From Magnolia sinica (taxonomy: Eukaryota; Streptophyta; Magnoliopsida; Magnoliales; Magnoliaceae): a stretch of DNA of 64,000 bases. The stretch spans positions 82,973,959 through 83,037,958 of the forward strand of contig NC_080579.1 in assembly GCF_029962835.1 (NCBI RefSeq). Direction: 5' to 3'. The notes beneath the pieces were generated by a model. It ran no database searches, had not been told where the DNA came from, and saw only the letters and a list, made by a program, of their open reading frames with translations. The translations under genes were made by a program, and so were the position numbers. Shown here one piece after another: positions 35,573 through 47,456 of this stretch (the first letter of the stretch is position 1; the number at the start of each line of letters is the position of its first letter).

Positions 35573-36430
35573 GTTGGTATCAGAGCATAGTTTGGACAAA
35601 CTTGGCTTTAGGAAATGATCTTATACAAGCTTTAGATGTCTCAGTTAGGATATTTGAAATTAGAAATTGAACTTAGGTGAATGTCCCTTAGACTCAGAGG
35701 AATGATTGAGAATGTAGACACCCAAACTTAGGTTCCCTTAGAAGTGATTTGGATAGCAATCTAAACTTATATAGAATTTCATCTAAACTAAGGACAATTT
35801 GAGAACATAGAGATTTCAACTTTAGGCTCCCTTGGAAATCTTTAGGTTAGACCTTTGGATGTCAACTTACGTAGAGATCCCTTAGAATAGGAAAGGAAAT
35901 GATGATATAGAAGTTTGGTCCTTCAAACTTAGAAATTGTTGGGAAAATTTCAGGACTTAGAAATGATCTTAGTTTCCTTTGAAAATTCTAGGCTTGGTCC
36001 TTCAAATTTAGAAGTGAAAACTTTGGTTCTCCTGTAAATCATCAAAACTGCCATTTGAACGTAGAAACAAAACTTAAACACATTAGTTGGTTTGGTAGAT
36101 TAAAGGCTTAAGAGTTGAGGTAGGTCTGTATATAACTCATGGGGATTTCATACTTAGACAAATCGGGAATATGATGCACCACTAAGACAATTCTCCTGTA
36201 TTAATAACCAGGATGAGCATTATCGGACCCCAATGGTCAAAACTTTCTTTAAGGTGGGTAGGTTATAATGGCTCTTGTTCTATTAGTAAACCATTAACGA
36301 TTGCATATATGAGTAAACTTAGGGTGAAGGACTAGCAGATGCATACGGACACCAAAAAATAGATCGTTAACCACATTCATAGTAGGAGCACTGAATTTCG
36401 AGGGCGAAATTCTCTTTAAGGGAGGTAGTT
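35573..36430 (+). other. 858-bp non-coding core with PBS and PPT
   Basis: The core begins GT followed by the primer-binding site TGGTATCAGAGC (35575-35586), complementary to an initiator-methionine tRNA 3' end. It ends with a PPT-like TTTAAGGGAGGTAG (36415-36428) just before the 3' LTR. In between is AT-rich text with repeated 'cttagg', 'tttggtcctt' and 'aaacttag' phrases but no protein. Too short for gag-pol, it presumably holds packaging signals only. Confidence 0.88.
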
Positions 36431-39400
36431 TGTAACACTCCGTACTTTTCAGTACTCGAGCATTACCATGAGATTTACCGTAACATGTACATGGGTACAA
36501 TACCATTTAACTATTCTCACCTTGCATCTACCCTCGAACTTGAATCTGACCACTGGGAATGACCTTCATTCATAAATCAAGTCATCCGACCGTTGATCAT
36601 GTGGTCGGATACATGTACCTTCCCTCGACTAAATCGGTGAATAACTCTTTAACCATAATAATTTAGATGCAAGTTATTTTGTAAGAATTGTTTAGAAATA
36701 TACATAGAACCAAGAAGAACCGTTAGATTTCACAAAACTCTTAGATCAATAATAATTACAAAAATGCCATCAACCTATACCTTGAATTCAAATTCACATG
36801 GTTCTCATGATCCGTTTCGTGTGAAATTTTATACCAGGTCTAATTATTATAAATTAACCGTACACATCAAATTTCAGCCCTTAGATCACATTAAATTAGC
36901 TACTTGATCTCTACATCCGTTCGTACACTTATCAGATTAAGATTCTGATCCGTTCATCTTGTTCACACCATATGAATATACTTAACCTACCATTAGAATT
37001 ACAATATGAGAAACCTACATGTGTGAGAAAGTCACTCGATCCTAACGATTGTCATGTTCTATCCCTAATTACTCCAAAAACACACTTTATGACCATTCGT
37101 ATACGAATTTGACTGTACATCCACCTACATACATGGTCAGGGTGCTAAGTCCCCTATTTTTTAGCCAGTCATCTGACCATCCATCATGTTTGGATTCGCC
37201 AAACGGGCCACATGAATATCGCAGTGAACCGACCATCATAAAGATCTTAGGACATTGGTTGAAACTACTCGGTAACTCGTCAATCAAAGGTGTACAAATA
37301 CTGTTTCTAATTTCGGAGAGTGTTAGCCAATAAAAGAGCATCTCGGCCATCCTTGACAAATTGGACCCCAAATTTAATCGGTTGAGAGATCTTAAGAAAT
37401 GAGAATGATTGGTAAAGTTTCACTTCTTTTGGATAGCACAGTAAGGAGGAACGGATGACAGGAGATACAGCAAGGGAAAGGGAAAATTTGTAAATACCAA
37501 GTGCATGGCAACCACGTACTAAGGAGGATGGGATTAAATCGGTGAATGACACCTCATGCATCAAAGGATCGTGTGGCCCACCTGGAAAGCGGATTTGACT
37601 CAAACTTGGCGTTGTGGGCCACAATGACATGTAAAGAGTGGTGAATGGCATGGATTCTCCGAAAGATCATCACAAGTGGACCCCACCTAATTAAACAAGA
37701 TTGGCATTTTTTCGCACAAGCTAGCTGTAACAACAACGACTAAACTGAACGGAATGATGGGTTTCACCCCACTTCCCTACCCCATGTGTGGGTCACCTGA
37801 TTAATGGATTCCCACCATATTTTGGCCCCTGGCCTAAAACAACCCTACAAAACTAATGAACGGATTAGATCTATGGGAATGCCATTAAAGTGGACCCCAC
37901 TCAATGCTACAGTAAGTCACAACTCTCCAAGCTAGAAATCCTTCCGAAATAAGTACGTATTCAAATTAAAAACGAACTGCCTCCGTTTCTTCCTCCTAAA
38001 ACAATCACGTTCCAACTAGGATTAGCATCAATAGATCTCACGACTCTATATGGGATGATTCCTACCCTCAGTGGACCCTACTAACTCAAGGACCGATTTG
38101 GAAAAGAAACTCTCTCGCATGCTACAGCAATGCCCATAAAAATCGTCATTGTAATGATATGTAGTTTAGATTTGGGGTGTACCCCATTAGCATGGGCCAC
38201 TTGAGTTTTGATCTTGCACCACCCATAGTCAGATGGCCTAAATAGGACCCATAAAACATGACAGACGGTATGGATCTCACTAATCCTCACTGAAGGCCCC
38301 ACACATTGGTGGTGCGTGTACACATAATGTGTACACTCCCGAGGATCACCAAAATTAAGGCCAGCCCAAATTTCACTCGAGATTTCAGCGAAGGAAATCC
38401 TTTCTTCCTTTCGCATTCACAGACGACCGTCCACTGGGACGAGTCGTGGCCCACCACGATCGTCCCTAAGGATGATCTGAACCATCCATTCAGTTAGTTA
38501 AGTGACAAAACCCAAAACCTCAAAAAATTGAAAGACTCTATACAACTCGTGGCGTGCACACTAGCCACACATGGACAGCCGTTTCCCATTGAAACCGGTA
38601 GTGGCAATTGTTCTGCGATCAACAGCATATTCGTTAGTGCAATCAGAACCGTCCAAACTCATCCTTAGGGAATTCCTAACCCCTCTAAGGAGGCCGAATT
38701 GGGAGATACCCCGCCCCTGGATCGCTGGCCGATCCATTCTACAAAGGCAAAACTGCAACTGCCTTCTCTAAGCACGAAACCGGGGCTGTGTAAGTTCAGC
38801 CAATCATCCGGTTGCGTGAAGGATACGCACGGGTCCTCATGTCTACAAAAGACCTCCCGTCCCACCAGTATAAGCCACGACAGAAAGAAAAGAAGAAACG
38901 TAGGAGAAAGAGAAAGCTGAAAGATTCAGGTAAAACCCCAGATCTGAACTCCAAGTCCCACCATTATTAGAATTTAACCGTTCTCCTATTTAGTTGGATT
39001 CAAATTCTCCTATTTTGATTGATATTTTAGTTCATCTCATGCAGTTTTCTGTTTTAAAATTTCGATTCCAGTTCCAATGTGGATCTCTTGAAACCGGTTG
39101 CATTTCGGCCACATTAAAAGGTCTGGCTCTCACTTCCTGATTTTAATATATAAATATCTATCTTTTCATCCATTGCTATAAAACCCCTCTCTTATTAGTA
39201 TTATTACTAAATAAATCCTAATCTTGCACACCAGTTGGCCGAAGTTTTCCATCTCACCTGCCGACTTAGATGGGGTACTACTTATCTAGTAATCTGAGGG
39301 GTCTACATGATCTCTGGTTTGATTAATATACATATATTCCATGTGGAGTGTGGTTAACGTTACCTGGATCTTACCTGTATCAATGTTCGACCCGGCTAGG

Positions 39401-40871
39401 TAATATAAACCTTAGGTTGAGACCTTAACCCTAAACAGTTTGTAAGCTTGAACATAACTGTATAAATTTATAACTCATGATAGGGTTTAATTCTAAGGAA
39501 ACATGCACTCCCTAGCAACACTGGTAGGTGATTCAAAGTATAAGGTGATGATTTTTCCCCTTAAGCTTTCCATTTCCAAATTGGTTTAACTTATCGTCTT
39601 TATCAAATGTTAAAATTGTTAATTCATAGCATGCGATCTCTTATATGATTTATATATGATTTACGATTGATAATTGTGAAACATGATTGCATGCGATAGT
39701 TGCTACATGATAGCTCTCATTTTAATTTATAGTTCACATCATGACCTGTTTTGATTATTATGCTTAACATATGCCTGTCATGCTATAACAATATATTTTC
39801 ATATGAATTGTTGTAAGTCATTATGAACCTATATTCACTACACTTATTAGTGGGTAAACCCTCTAGTGTATGTAAACCCATACTTAGGATGTAACATGTG
39901 AAGTGTGGAATCGAATGAACCCTCGATTGGAGGTTATGTAGGACATGAGATTCCCTACTCAATTAATTTGATTGACCACTGATCGATGGGTTTCATTAAG
40001 CATCCTAAGGTGGGAGAAATCTCATGAGCCAGGGATGGTGGTAATGGGACACTATGCCCGAGCTGTCGGCCTACGCTGGGTGACGAGCCTCCCGTAGTGA
40101 CCATTGAGTAACTTAAAATGGCTGATTGTAATTGGAATAATAACGAGTTGGCTGATCATGCATCCATAGCATATTGGCGATGACGGGTGGCTAATTCTGG
40201 ATGTTGTAGCATGTTCCCTTAGGAGCATTAAGGGATTACTTTGCTAGCTCCCAGACCACTGACTATCTACCTATTTATCCGACTGGATACATCCCCAGGT
40301 CGATGATTACATGAGTAATGAGCCCAAATCCGACTGGATAAACATCCCCAGGTCGATGTGCATTCATGCATCTATGCATATAAAAAGACTGCATCATGTA
40401 CTATTTTGAATGTTTGTTGTTTTTAACTATGCTTAGCTAAGGTGGCGGTGTATAATCTTGAGGGGAATTCACACTGAGCTGGTCACTCATTCATCGAATA
40501 TCCAATCGTGCAGAGTATGCAGGTATAGGTGAAGAAAACGATAGTACTAACCCTGACGGTACGATGGTGGAGCCTGAAAATGGATATTACGAAGATGAGC
40601 CGCAACAAGAAGCGACCGGTTGATTCGATTTAAATTGATAGCAGTAGTGCTCTTATGTTTAATTTGATACATTGATAATTTTTTTTTAAAAAAAATGTGT
40701 AATAAGGCCCCCAGCTGAGTGGGCTAAATAATTGAGCTTATATGATATTAATCCATGCTTGCTTACGCTATCATACTCCGATTTTAATCTTCCGCTAGAT
40801 CTCTGATTTATTAACTCTCGGGTTTCCAGAACAAGTCTCGTACTTAGGTTTTGAAAACATGGGTTGTTACA
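36431..40871 (+). repeat. 3' LTR of non-coding element (4441 bp)
   Basis: Starts TGTAACACTCCG and ends GTTGTTACA. Colinear with the 5' LTR and preserves the empty CACTA target (TAT at 39327-39329). No coding region is supported; matching open frames in the two LTRs (for example 25038-25373 and 38081-38416) are shared LTR sequence. Confidence 0.92.
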
Positions 40872-40876
40872 GAGAA

Positions 40877-42165
40877 GCTCGAATTTTTAATCGTCGAACC
40901 TCGGCGTGATCTTCGGGTAACTCTCCGTTGTTGAGATATCGAATAATGGGGTCGAGCCAAGTAGGCTCCGAATCGATCATGTGCACGGCTGAGCTAACTG
41001 GTTCATCGATACTCGGTTTGGCGATGTACTCGATTGGAATGGACCTCGGTATGTAGTCCTCGTCGGCTGAAGCGAGTCTTGCTAACAGATCGGCTTTGGC
41101 GTTCTTTATCTGAGGGATCAGAGTAACCACACACTGTTGGAATCCATCGATTAACTCTTTGGCTTTCTCGACGTATGCTTTCAATTGCTCTTTACGTGTT
41201 TGATACACACCAGCGACTTGATTGACGACCAATTGTGAATCGCTAAAAACATTGAGACGCGTAATGCCCAAACTGGCTGCGAGTCGGAGGCCGAGTAATA
41301 AAGCTTCATATTTTGCTATGTTGTTTGAGGCTTGAAATCCAAGTCTTAAGGCATACTGCATGTAGGTTTGATCAGGGGTTTCCAGCACTACTCCTGCCCT
41401 ACTTACCTTAGAGTTGGAGGAGCCATCGGCATACAACTTCCAAGGGGTTAGGTCGGGCACTGACTCGGCAGGTGCGGTGGTCAATTCTTCCGTAGGCTCA
41501 GTATTTCAAGCCATTGAATCTGCTTGTGATGTTACTTCAGCAATGAAATCGGTCACGGCTTGCCCCTTAACCGCTACTCTCGGGTTAACTTGGATATCGA
41601 ATTCGCTGAGTTCAATCGCCCATTTCGTGAGCCGGCCTGAAGCTTCTGGTTTCTATAGGACCTAACGTAGTGGGAGATCAGCCATGACGATAATTGTATG
41701 AGCTTGAAAATATGGCCGAAGTCGTCGTGAGGAGACGATCAACACTAGGGCCACTTTTTTCAGGAGTGGGTATCTCGTCTCTGCTTGTAGTAGTGCTTTG
41801 CTGATGTAATAAACCGGCAATTGTTTTCCTTCGTGCTCCCGTATCAGTGTCGAGCTAACTGCTGCCTTGGACACCGCAAGATACAATAATAGGGCTTCTT
41901 CTAGTTCGGGTTTCGATAAGAGGGGTGGAGACCCGAGGTAAGACTTTAATTGCTAGAACGCTGCTTCGCACTCTTTCGTCCAATCCACCGTTTATTGTCT
42001 CTTCAATTGTTTAAAAAACGAGAGACATTTATCGATGGCTCGGGAGAGAAAGCGGTTGAGTGCCGCTACTCGTCCAGTCAATCTTTGTATATCTTTTCTA
42101 GTTTTCGGAGACTCCATGTCAAGCAATGCCTTGATTTTCTCCGGATTTGCCTCGATTCCTCGCTG
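40877..42165 (-). pseudogene. Tat-type RT remnant and RNase H
   Basis: From right to left: the RT thumb/connection (GIEANPEKIKALLDMESPKT, RFLSRAIDKC), the first RNase H (LPVYYISKALLQAETRY), then a second RNase H domain (LYADGSSNSKVSRAGVV; ASNNIAKYEALLLGL; LNVFSDSQLVVNQV) with its D, E and D residues kept. The frame 40867-41484 is open through that second domain. Others are broken by stops near 41510 and 41658. The frame is cut at 40871 by the nested insertion and resumes with the integrase at 23373. Confidence 0.88.
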
Positions 42166-42984
42166 GCTGATGGATTTTGGTTTCAGCTGCTTGAACCAAA
42201 GTCGGGCCACATCGGCTAAGGTGAGAGAGAAAGCCCGGCACATCACGGCATCCAAGGCATCATGCAGTTCCATGTACGTTCGGAAATATTCGATGTGTTC
42301 AGTTGGGTCAGTTTTGCCTGTGAAAGGTGTAATCTGCAGGAGGCGAAACCTTTCCAACAACCGAGCTTGCATCACTTCATCGACGAACGGGGACGCTTTT
42401 GTTTCTGTCCTGGTTGAATATGCATCCCGACTATGCTTCATATCCGCCATCTCCTCTAACACTTCTTTTTTAAAGTCCTGAAGGTCAGCTTTCCAAGGCT
42501 CGTTACTTTCTGTTATCCCTTCGTCTGGATGCCGGCTGCACCTCCTCCAATCTATTTCGTGTCGAAGATCAGTGGAAGGTAGCATGACAGTCCCGGAATG
42601 AGCGGGCGCTGGCTCGGGCGGCCTATGGGGCTGACTCGGCTATGCCAGTGACCTTGGGGCAGTGGGATGAAGGTCGGCAACTTGTTGCGGAACATTCATT
42701 GAATGTTCTTGTTGAGGCTGTTAAGTCTGTTGACGGTGCATCTGATCTAACATTTGTTTCATAATATTTATATCGACTCTGAGTTCCTGGACTTCCTGAT
42801 CCAACCATCCATTTCCTTGATTCCGTTGGGTATTCCTAGTTGCGGCAGACGCTGTAGGACGAGCCGCGGAACCTTGTTGATTGTCAAGTTGGTCCTGAGC
42901 TCCTTAAGTCTCGTCTGGACTTGACGGTCCAACGTCATCAGCTTCATTCGGTTCGGTAGGACCAGTTTTTCTGGTTCTCACCAT
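42165..42984 (-). pseudogene. Tat-type gag, truncated and fused to RT
   Basis: A plausible start MVRTRKTGP lies at 42984 (minus), 75 bases downstream of the PBS. The retrotransposon gag core is clear: PFTGKTDPTEHIEYFRTYM, MCRAFSLTLADVARLWF, QLKPKSIS. At about 42165 it passes in frame into QRGIEANPEKIKALL of the RT thumb, so the gag zinc knuckle, protease and most of RT are deleted. Stops interrupt the N-terminal part (near 42905 and 42720). Confidence 0.85.
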
Positions 42985-43040
42985 TAACGCTCACTTGACA
43001 CTTCGGAATAGAGCTTGGAACACGACTTTTTGTATCGAAT

Positions 43041-43058
43041 CCCACAGACGGCGCCAAA
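43041..43058 (-). promoter_or_regulatory. Tat-type primer-binding site
   Basis: TTTGGCGCCGTCTGTGGG on the minus strand sits one base inside the LTR end. A diverged copy lies at 47438-47455. This string is characteristic of Tat-type gypsy elements; I do not assign the tRNA. Confidence 0.7.
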
Positions 43059-43059
43059 C

Positions 43060-43719
43060 TATTGGTGCAAAAATCAGGTTCACCCTCTTTAGGCCTTCAT
43101 GTACTTGCACAGGAAGAAGACAAAGGAGACCCTGACTAGAGCAGGGGACCCTCCGATGCCAAAGTCAGGCTAGAAATCTGGGTCTTATAGTATTGAGGGG
43201 GTTTGGGAGAGAGTTTTTGCGTACCTTTCGCCCTTCAAGTGTCTCTCATTTATAGGAGAGAGATGATCCCACCATACGAGGATTCTCTTCCTAATATCTA
43301 GGAGATTTAATTTAGCTTTAGCTGTAACCTTCCTATGAATGCTTCCCAATCCCAAGATCCTCGGGATCGAGAATCCTTTCCCGTGATTTCTGGAATGGTA
43401 TTTAAGCTTACACCGTTTCTTCCTCGCTCGGCTCGGCCTTGATCGACTCAAGTAACAGACGAGTCTCGGCTGGCTGCAAGGATAAAGCTTTTTGCCCCGT
43501 CGGACGGAACAAGATTGGCTTATGGCCGACGTTCTTCCTTAATCCGATACCCGACATTGTATCCAGCCTCGTATGGGTCGGTTTTATAGTTGGTCAGGTT
43601 GGTTTTAGCTTCAGGGCCCCAATCAGCCTCTTTAGATATTGTTACCTCATTAACCAAGCCAACTTTATGTGTCTTACTTTGCCTATGACTCTTGACTCTT
43701 AAGGTCTCGGCCAGGATTC
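43060..43719 (-). repeat. truncated Tat LTR copy
   Basis: 660 bp closely matching 47457-48116. It breaks off after GGCCAGGATTC at 43719, where the other copy continues for about 140 bp more. It is part of the 988-bp duplicated segment. Confidence 0.85.
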
Positions 43720-46700
43720 TCATATTTTTAAGATGGGCCAAGTGAGGCCAACCGATCAATGGTTTGGATCTCACTTTGGACCCTAAGATGTGGCCGATGG
43801 CCCACTTGGATCATCATGATCATTCCATGATGGGGCCATTCTCCATGGACCCCATCATGATGTTTATTTTTCTTGTATGTTTAGGGTCATCTAGACCGTT
43901 TAATTTAGTGGAGAAGGGATCTCCACCGTTGGATTTAATTTTAATGGGCCACATAAGATGGGACCCACTTGATGTATGATTTAGTGTAAGGGAGGGCCCA
44001 TAGTGCCGGGGTCCCTCCATCACACGGTCTCACTCTCTATCCCTCTCTCTTTTTATTTTATTTTTTATTTTATTTTATTTTTATTTTTTTTTTATTTTGT
44101 TGTATGATGGTAAGGTTGTATGGCTACTTGAATGGACCCCACCATGTAGTAAGCATTTTATTTGAGTGGGGCCCACCTTATAAGTATAATACCCACGCCG
44201 TTCATCAGTGGTGGCCCACCTGAACAGGCCCACCTCAGATGTCCAACCGTCCAGCGTCCCTGGACGTCTAAATGGGAAAATACAAACATCATCTTTTGTC
44301 CCAAGCCTTGGGGTGGTCCACTCATGTAGGCCCCACCTTGATGTATGTATTAAATCCGTGCCGTTCATTCCTTTCCTAAGACGATTTTAGGCGTTGAGCC
44401 AGGAGGTGGGATCCATCAGACCTTCAGGCGGGCCATACCTTACCAAAAGGTGGTTTTCACCATCGAAACCTTCCCTGATGGGTTGTACATTGAAATATGT
44501 CCAATATTGGACTTGTTTTGCTCGTAGTGAGCCATAGAAGAACAATGGACGGAGCGGATTCACTGGATGTGGACCCCACCTGCAAAATCTATGGAAAAAA
44601 CGAAAATCAAAAAAAAAAAAAAGATCAGCAATTTTTTTGGACAATGCCAGACAGGGTAATTAGGATGGGAAATGATTACGTGTGATGAGATGTAGTGGGC
44701 CCCACATTGATGTTTATATGTCATCTAGGCCGTTCATCAGGTGGCCCACTCTCTGAAGTGGGCCCATCTCAAAAATCAGCCTGCTCCAAGACTCAGGTGG
44801 GCCACATCGTGTGAAACAGTGGAATTGAACATTTACCTTTGAAACCCTTTTTGGGCCCACAGAAGTTTTGGATCAGGGTGAAAATTATTTTCACCATTCA
44901 TCTAGGTCTGCTGGACCTTATCAACGGTCCGGATGGGATATAAACACTATGGTGGGCCCCACATGGAGCCCACATTGATGTATGTGTTTCATTCCCACCG
45001 TCCGCCTGGACGGTGGACGTGGAGCCACTTTGATGTGTGTGGGCCCACTGTGATGAGTGTGTGGGCCCACTGTGATGTGTGTGTGTGTATATATATATAG
45101 ATATATATATATATATATAATATTATAGTTCATATAATATTATATACATGTATTATGTATATATATTATATACTATATACATATTATATACTATATTATA
45201 TGTATATATTTTTATTTTTTTCTAATGTTGAGGCCCGTGATTAAGGCCCACCTTAGTACTTGTGACCCATGGTTGAGGCCCACTTTGATGTATATAAAAG
45301 GCCCATGGGTCGAGGCCCATTCAATGTATTAGGGGCCCATGGGTCGAGGCCCATTTGATGTAATGGGGCCAATGAGTTGAGGCCCACTTGATGTGCACAT
45401 GGGGCCCAATTGGTGAGGCCCATTTGATACATATAAGGCCCAGGTGAGTAGACCCATTTGATGTACATATGGAGCCCAACTGTTGAGGCCCATTTGACAC
45501 GTGTAAGGCCCATAAGCTTAGGCCTATTTGATAGGTTCTGAAGCCCCCGGGTTATAGCCCATTGCAATGTACATAAGGCCCATTGGTGTGGCTCACTTAA
45601 TGAATATAAGGCCCATATGACTTGGCTAATTTGATGTATTTAAGGGCCCAATGGATGTACCTAAGGTCCATTGCAATGTGTGATCCCAAAATAGCTTATG
45701 AACTGATATTTGTGGCAGTCGTGCCTTGGGAGCAATGTTGGTTTGACGTCCACATTGTAAGTGTAGTGTGGTTAAATGTCCGCATTATGACTTTCCCTTG
45801 GGTCCACTGTTAGGCCCATATGTGTAGTGTGTAGGCCGTCTAGGCCCATCTTCCCATGTGTAGTGTGTAGGCCGTCTAGGCCCATCTTCATTATGAACAT
45901 CATCCACCCCATATAACATATTTAATTCCATGATTCATGATCATATGCATCATACGTATGGTTGATATGAGAAATGACTGATCATAGCATGGCCTTCGGG
46001 CAGATTGTTTAGGGGCTCCCGTACAGGGTGATGCCCCACATGAGCGCACGATATGTGCAGGATTGCTGCATGACTGGATAGTGTGATTCATGCATTTTGC
46101 ATTGTGTGACATGGTTACTATATGCCCTAGCGACATCAGGGTCGTAGCCTCCACATGCATATCATGGTTGACAGATTGGATACCGAAAATCTTGTTCTAC
46201 ATGGGGTGCGATAGATATCCCTGGGTGAAAGTCCCTAAACCCTTATGGTACCAGGAGGTTGCTCCAACGTCTAGGCCGAGTGGGTGCATGAGCCGAGTGC
46301 CGATTACAGACGGTTGCGCTTTCCACCGTGTCGTGGTCGGTTGGAAGGGGGTGCGGCCTTACCCCGGGAGTAGGGGGCAATGCTAGGTTGGTTCGACCGG
46401 CTCGAGGAATGGGTCCGCTATTGACGAGCCGAGCCCGATATTGGCGGCGGATAGTGAGGTCTTTTCCACTCACCTTATTGCGCGCGATGGGGCGGCAATC
46501 GGCTTGGAGTGTACTAGACCCCGGTGATATTCCAGATTTGAGCCGTATTGACATGTGGACTTAGATGAGGATTTGTATGCTTGACTTGCATTTTGCATTG
46601 CATGGCCTTGGTATGACCGACATCATTCTTTGCACCGCATGGCCTTGGTACGGCTAATGGGATTCTTAGCATTCATCAGCATGTTCCGCATTACTCTGAT

Positions 46701-47128
46701 ACTGCATGACTACATTATCACCTTGAGCATACACTTTCACCACCCTCTAAGCTTTCTATAAGCTTATGCACGACCGTTGCGTGCAGGTGACGTTGGATCG
46801 CAGCAGCGCTGAGGCTTGGACGCGTGGCTGATCTTCTTTTGGAGTTTTGGTCTATATTCATTGTATTTCCCTTATGCTCATTGTACTTGTAAAGTTTTTG
46901 ATTATAGTGGAAATGTGATGGAGTTTTTGGTTGTTGTTTGTGGGTTATGCCTTTGGTTATGCTTATTACGAATCAAACGGATGTTAAAAATCCTCCTTGT
47001 AGCATCCCAGGATCGGAACCTGGCGAACGGGCGCTGGGAGCCGAGAATGGGGTTCTACGGAGGCTGTCGGCGCCAGATTCGGCGATCGGGAATTTTGTGA
47101 GCCCGGTTCCCGAGTTTGGGGCATGACA
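43720..47128. mobile_element. foreign 3.4-kb LTR-like block between duplicated ends
   Basis: This block has no similarity to the Tat element. It is rich in 'gggcccacc' text, holds an (AT)n run (about 45087-45205) and about ten ~42-bp 'aggcccatttgatgtacat' units (45243-45650). It ends 'ccgagtttggggcatgaca', like the 3' end of a plant gypsy LTR. The likely matching 5' end is missing and no target duplication fits (GATTC versus GACGG). I read it as the 3' part of another long LTR. No gene is supported. Confidence 0.55.
45243..45650. repeat. tandem ~42-bp 'aggcccatttgatgta' array
   Basis: About ten degenerate units alternate 'aggcccatttgatgtacat' and 'aaggcccatgggt'-type phrases. The minus-strand frame 45253-45567 (WASTVGLHMYI-type repeats) is a by-product. 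Confidence 0.75.
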
Positions 47129-47456
47129 GACGGTGCATCTGCTCTAACATTTGTTTCATAATATTTATATCGGCTCTGAGTTCCTAGACTTCCTGATCCA
47201 ACCATCCATTTTCTCGATTCCGTTGGGTATTCCTAGTTGCGGCAGACGCTGTAGGACGAGCCGCGAAACCTTGTTGATTGTCAGGTTGGTCCTGAGCTCC
47301 TTAAGTCTCATCTGGACTTGACGGTCCAACGTCATTAGCTTCATTCAGTTCAGTAGGACCAGTTTTTCTGGTTCTCACCATTAACGCTCGCTTGACACTT
47401 CGGAATAAAGCTTGGAACACGACTTTTTGTATCGAATCCCACAGACGGCGCTAAAC
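47129..47456 (-). pseudogene. duplicated gag leader of Tat element
   Basis: A near-identical second copy of 42732-43059 (5' gag codons, ATG region and PBS). It is directly joined on its left to the foreign block's GGCATGACA end. Confidence 0.85.

Larger units (their letters stand above)
23379..40871 (+). mobile_element. non-coding Tekay/Del-like LTR element with giant LTRs
   Basis: The element is delimited by TGTAACACC at 23379 and GTTACA at 40871, with perfect GAGAA duplications at 23374-23378 and 40872-40876. The 5' LTR is 23379-35572 (holding a CACTA insertion), the core 35573-36430, and the 3' LTR 36431-40871. The PBS (TGGTATCAGAGC, initiator-Met type) and the PPT region (TTTAAGGGAGGTAG before TGTAAC) are those of Tekay/Del chromoviruses, but no gag or pol remains or fits. 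It must have been mobilised in trans. LTRs differ by a few percent by eye. The plus orientation follows from PBS and PPT positions. Confidence 0.9.

Noticed and set aside
46243..46564. Overlapping 100-codon frames on both strands
   Set aside because: They coincide in a GC-rich part of the LTR-like block and have no domain; both-strand openness is compositional.
43720..47128. Solo LTR insertion explanation for the foreign block
   Set aside because: Flanking pentamers do not match, the 5' terminus is absent, and a 988-bp duplication brackets it, so a simple insertion is not supported.
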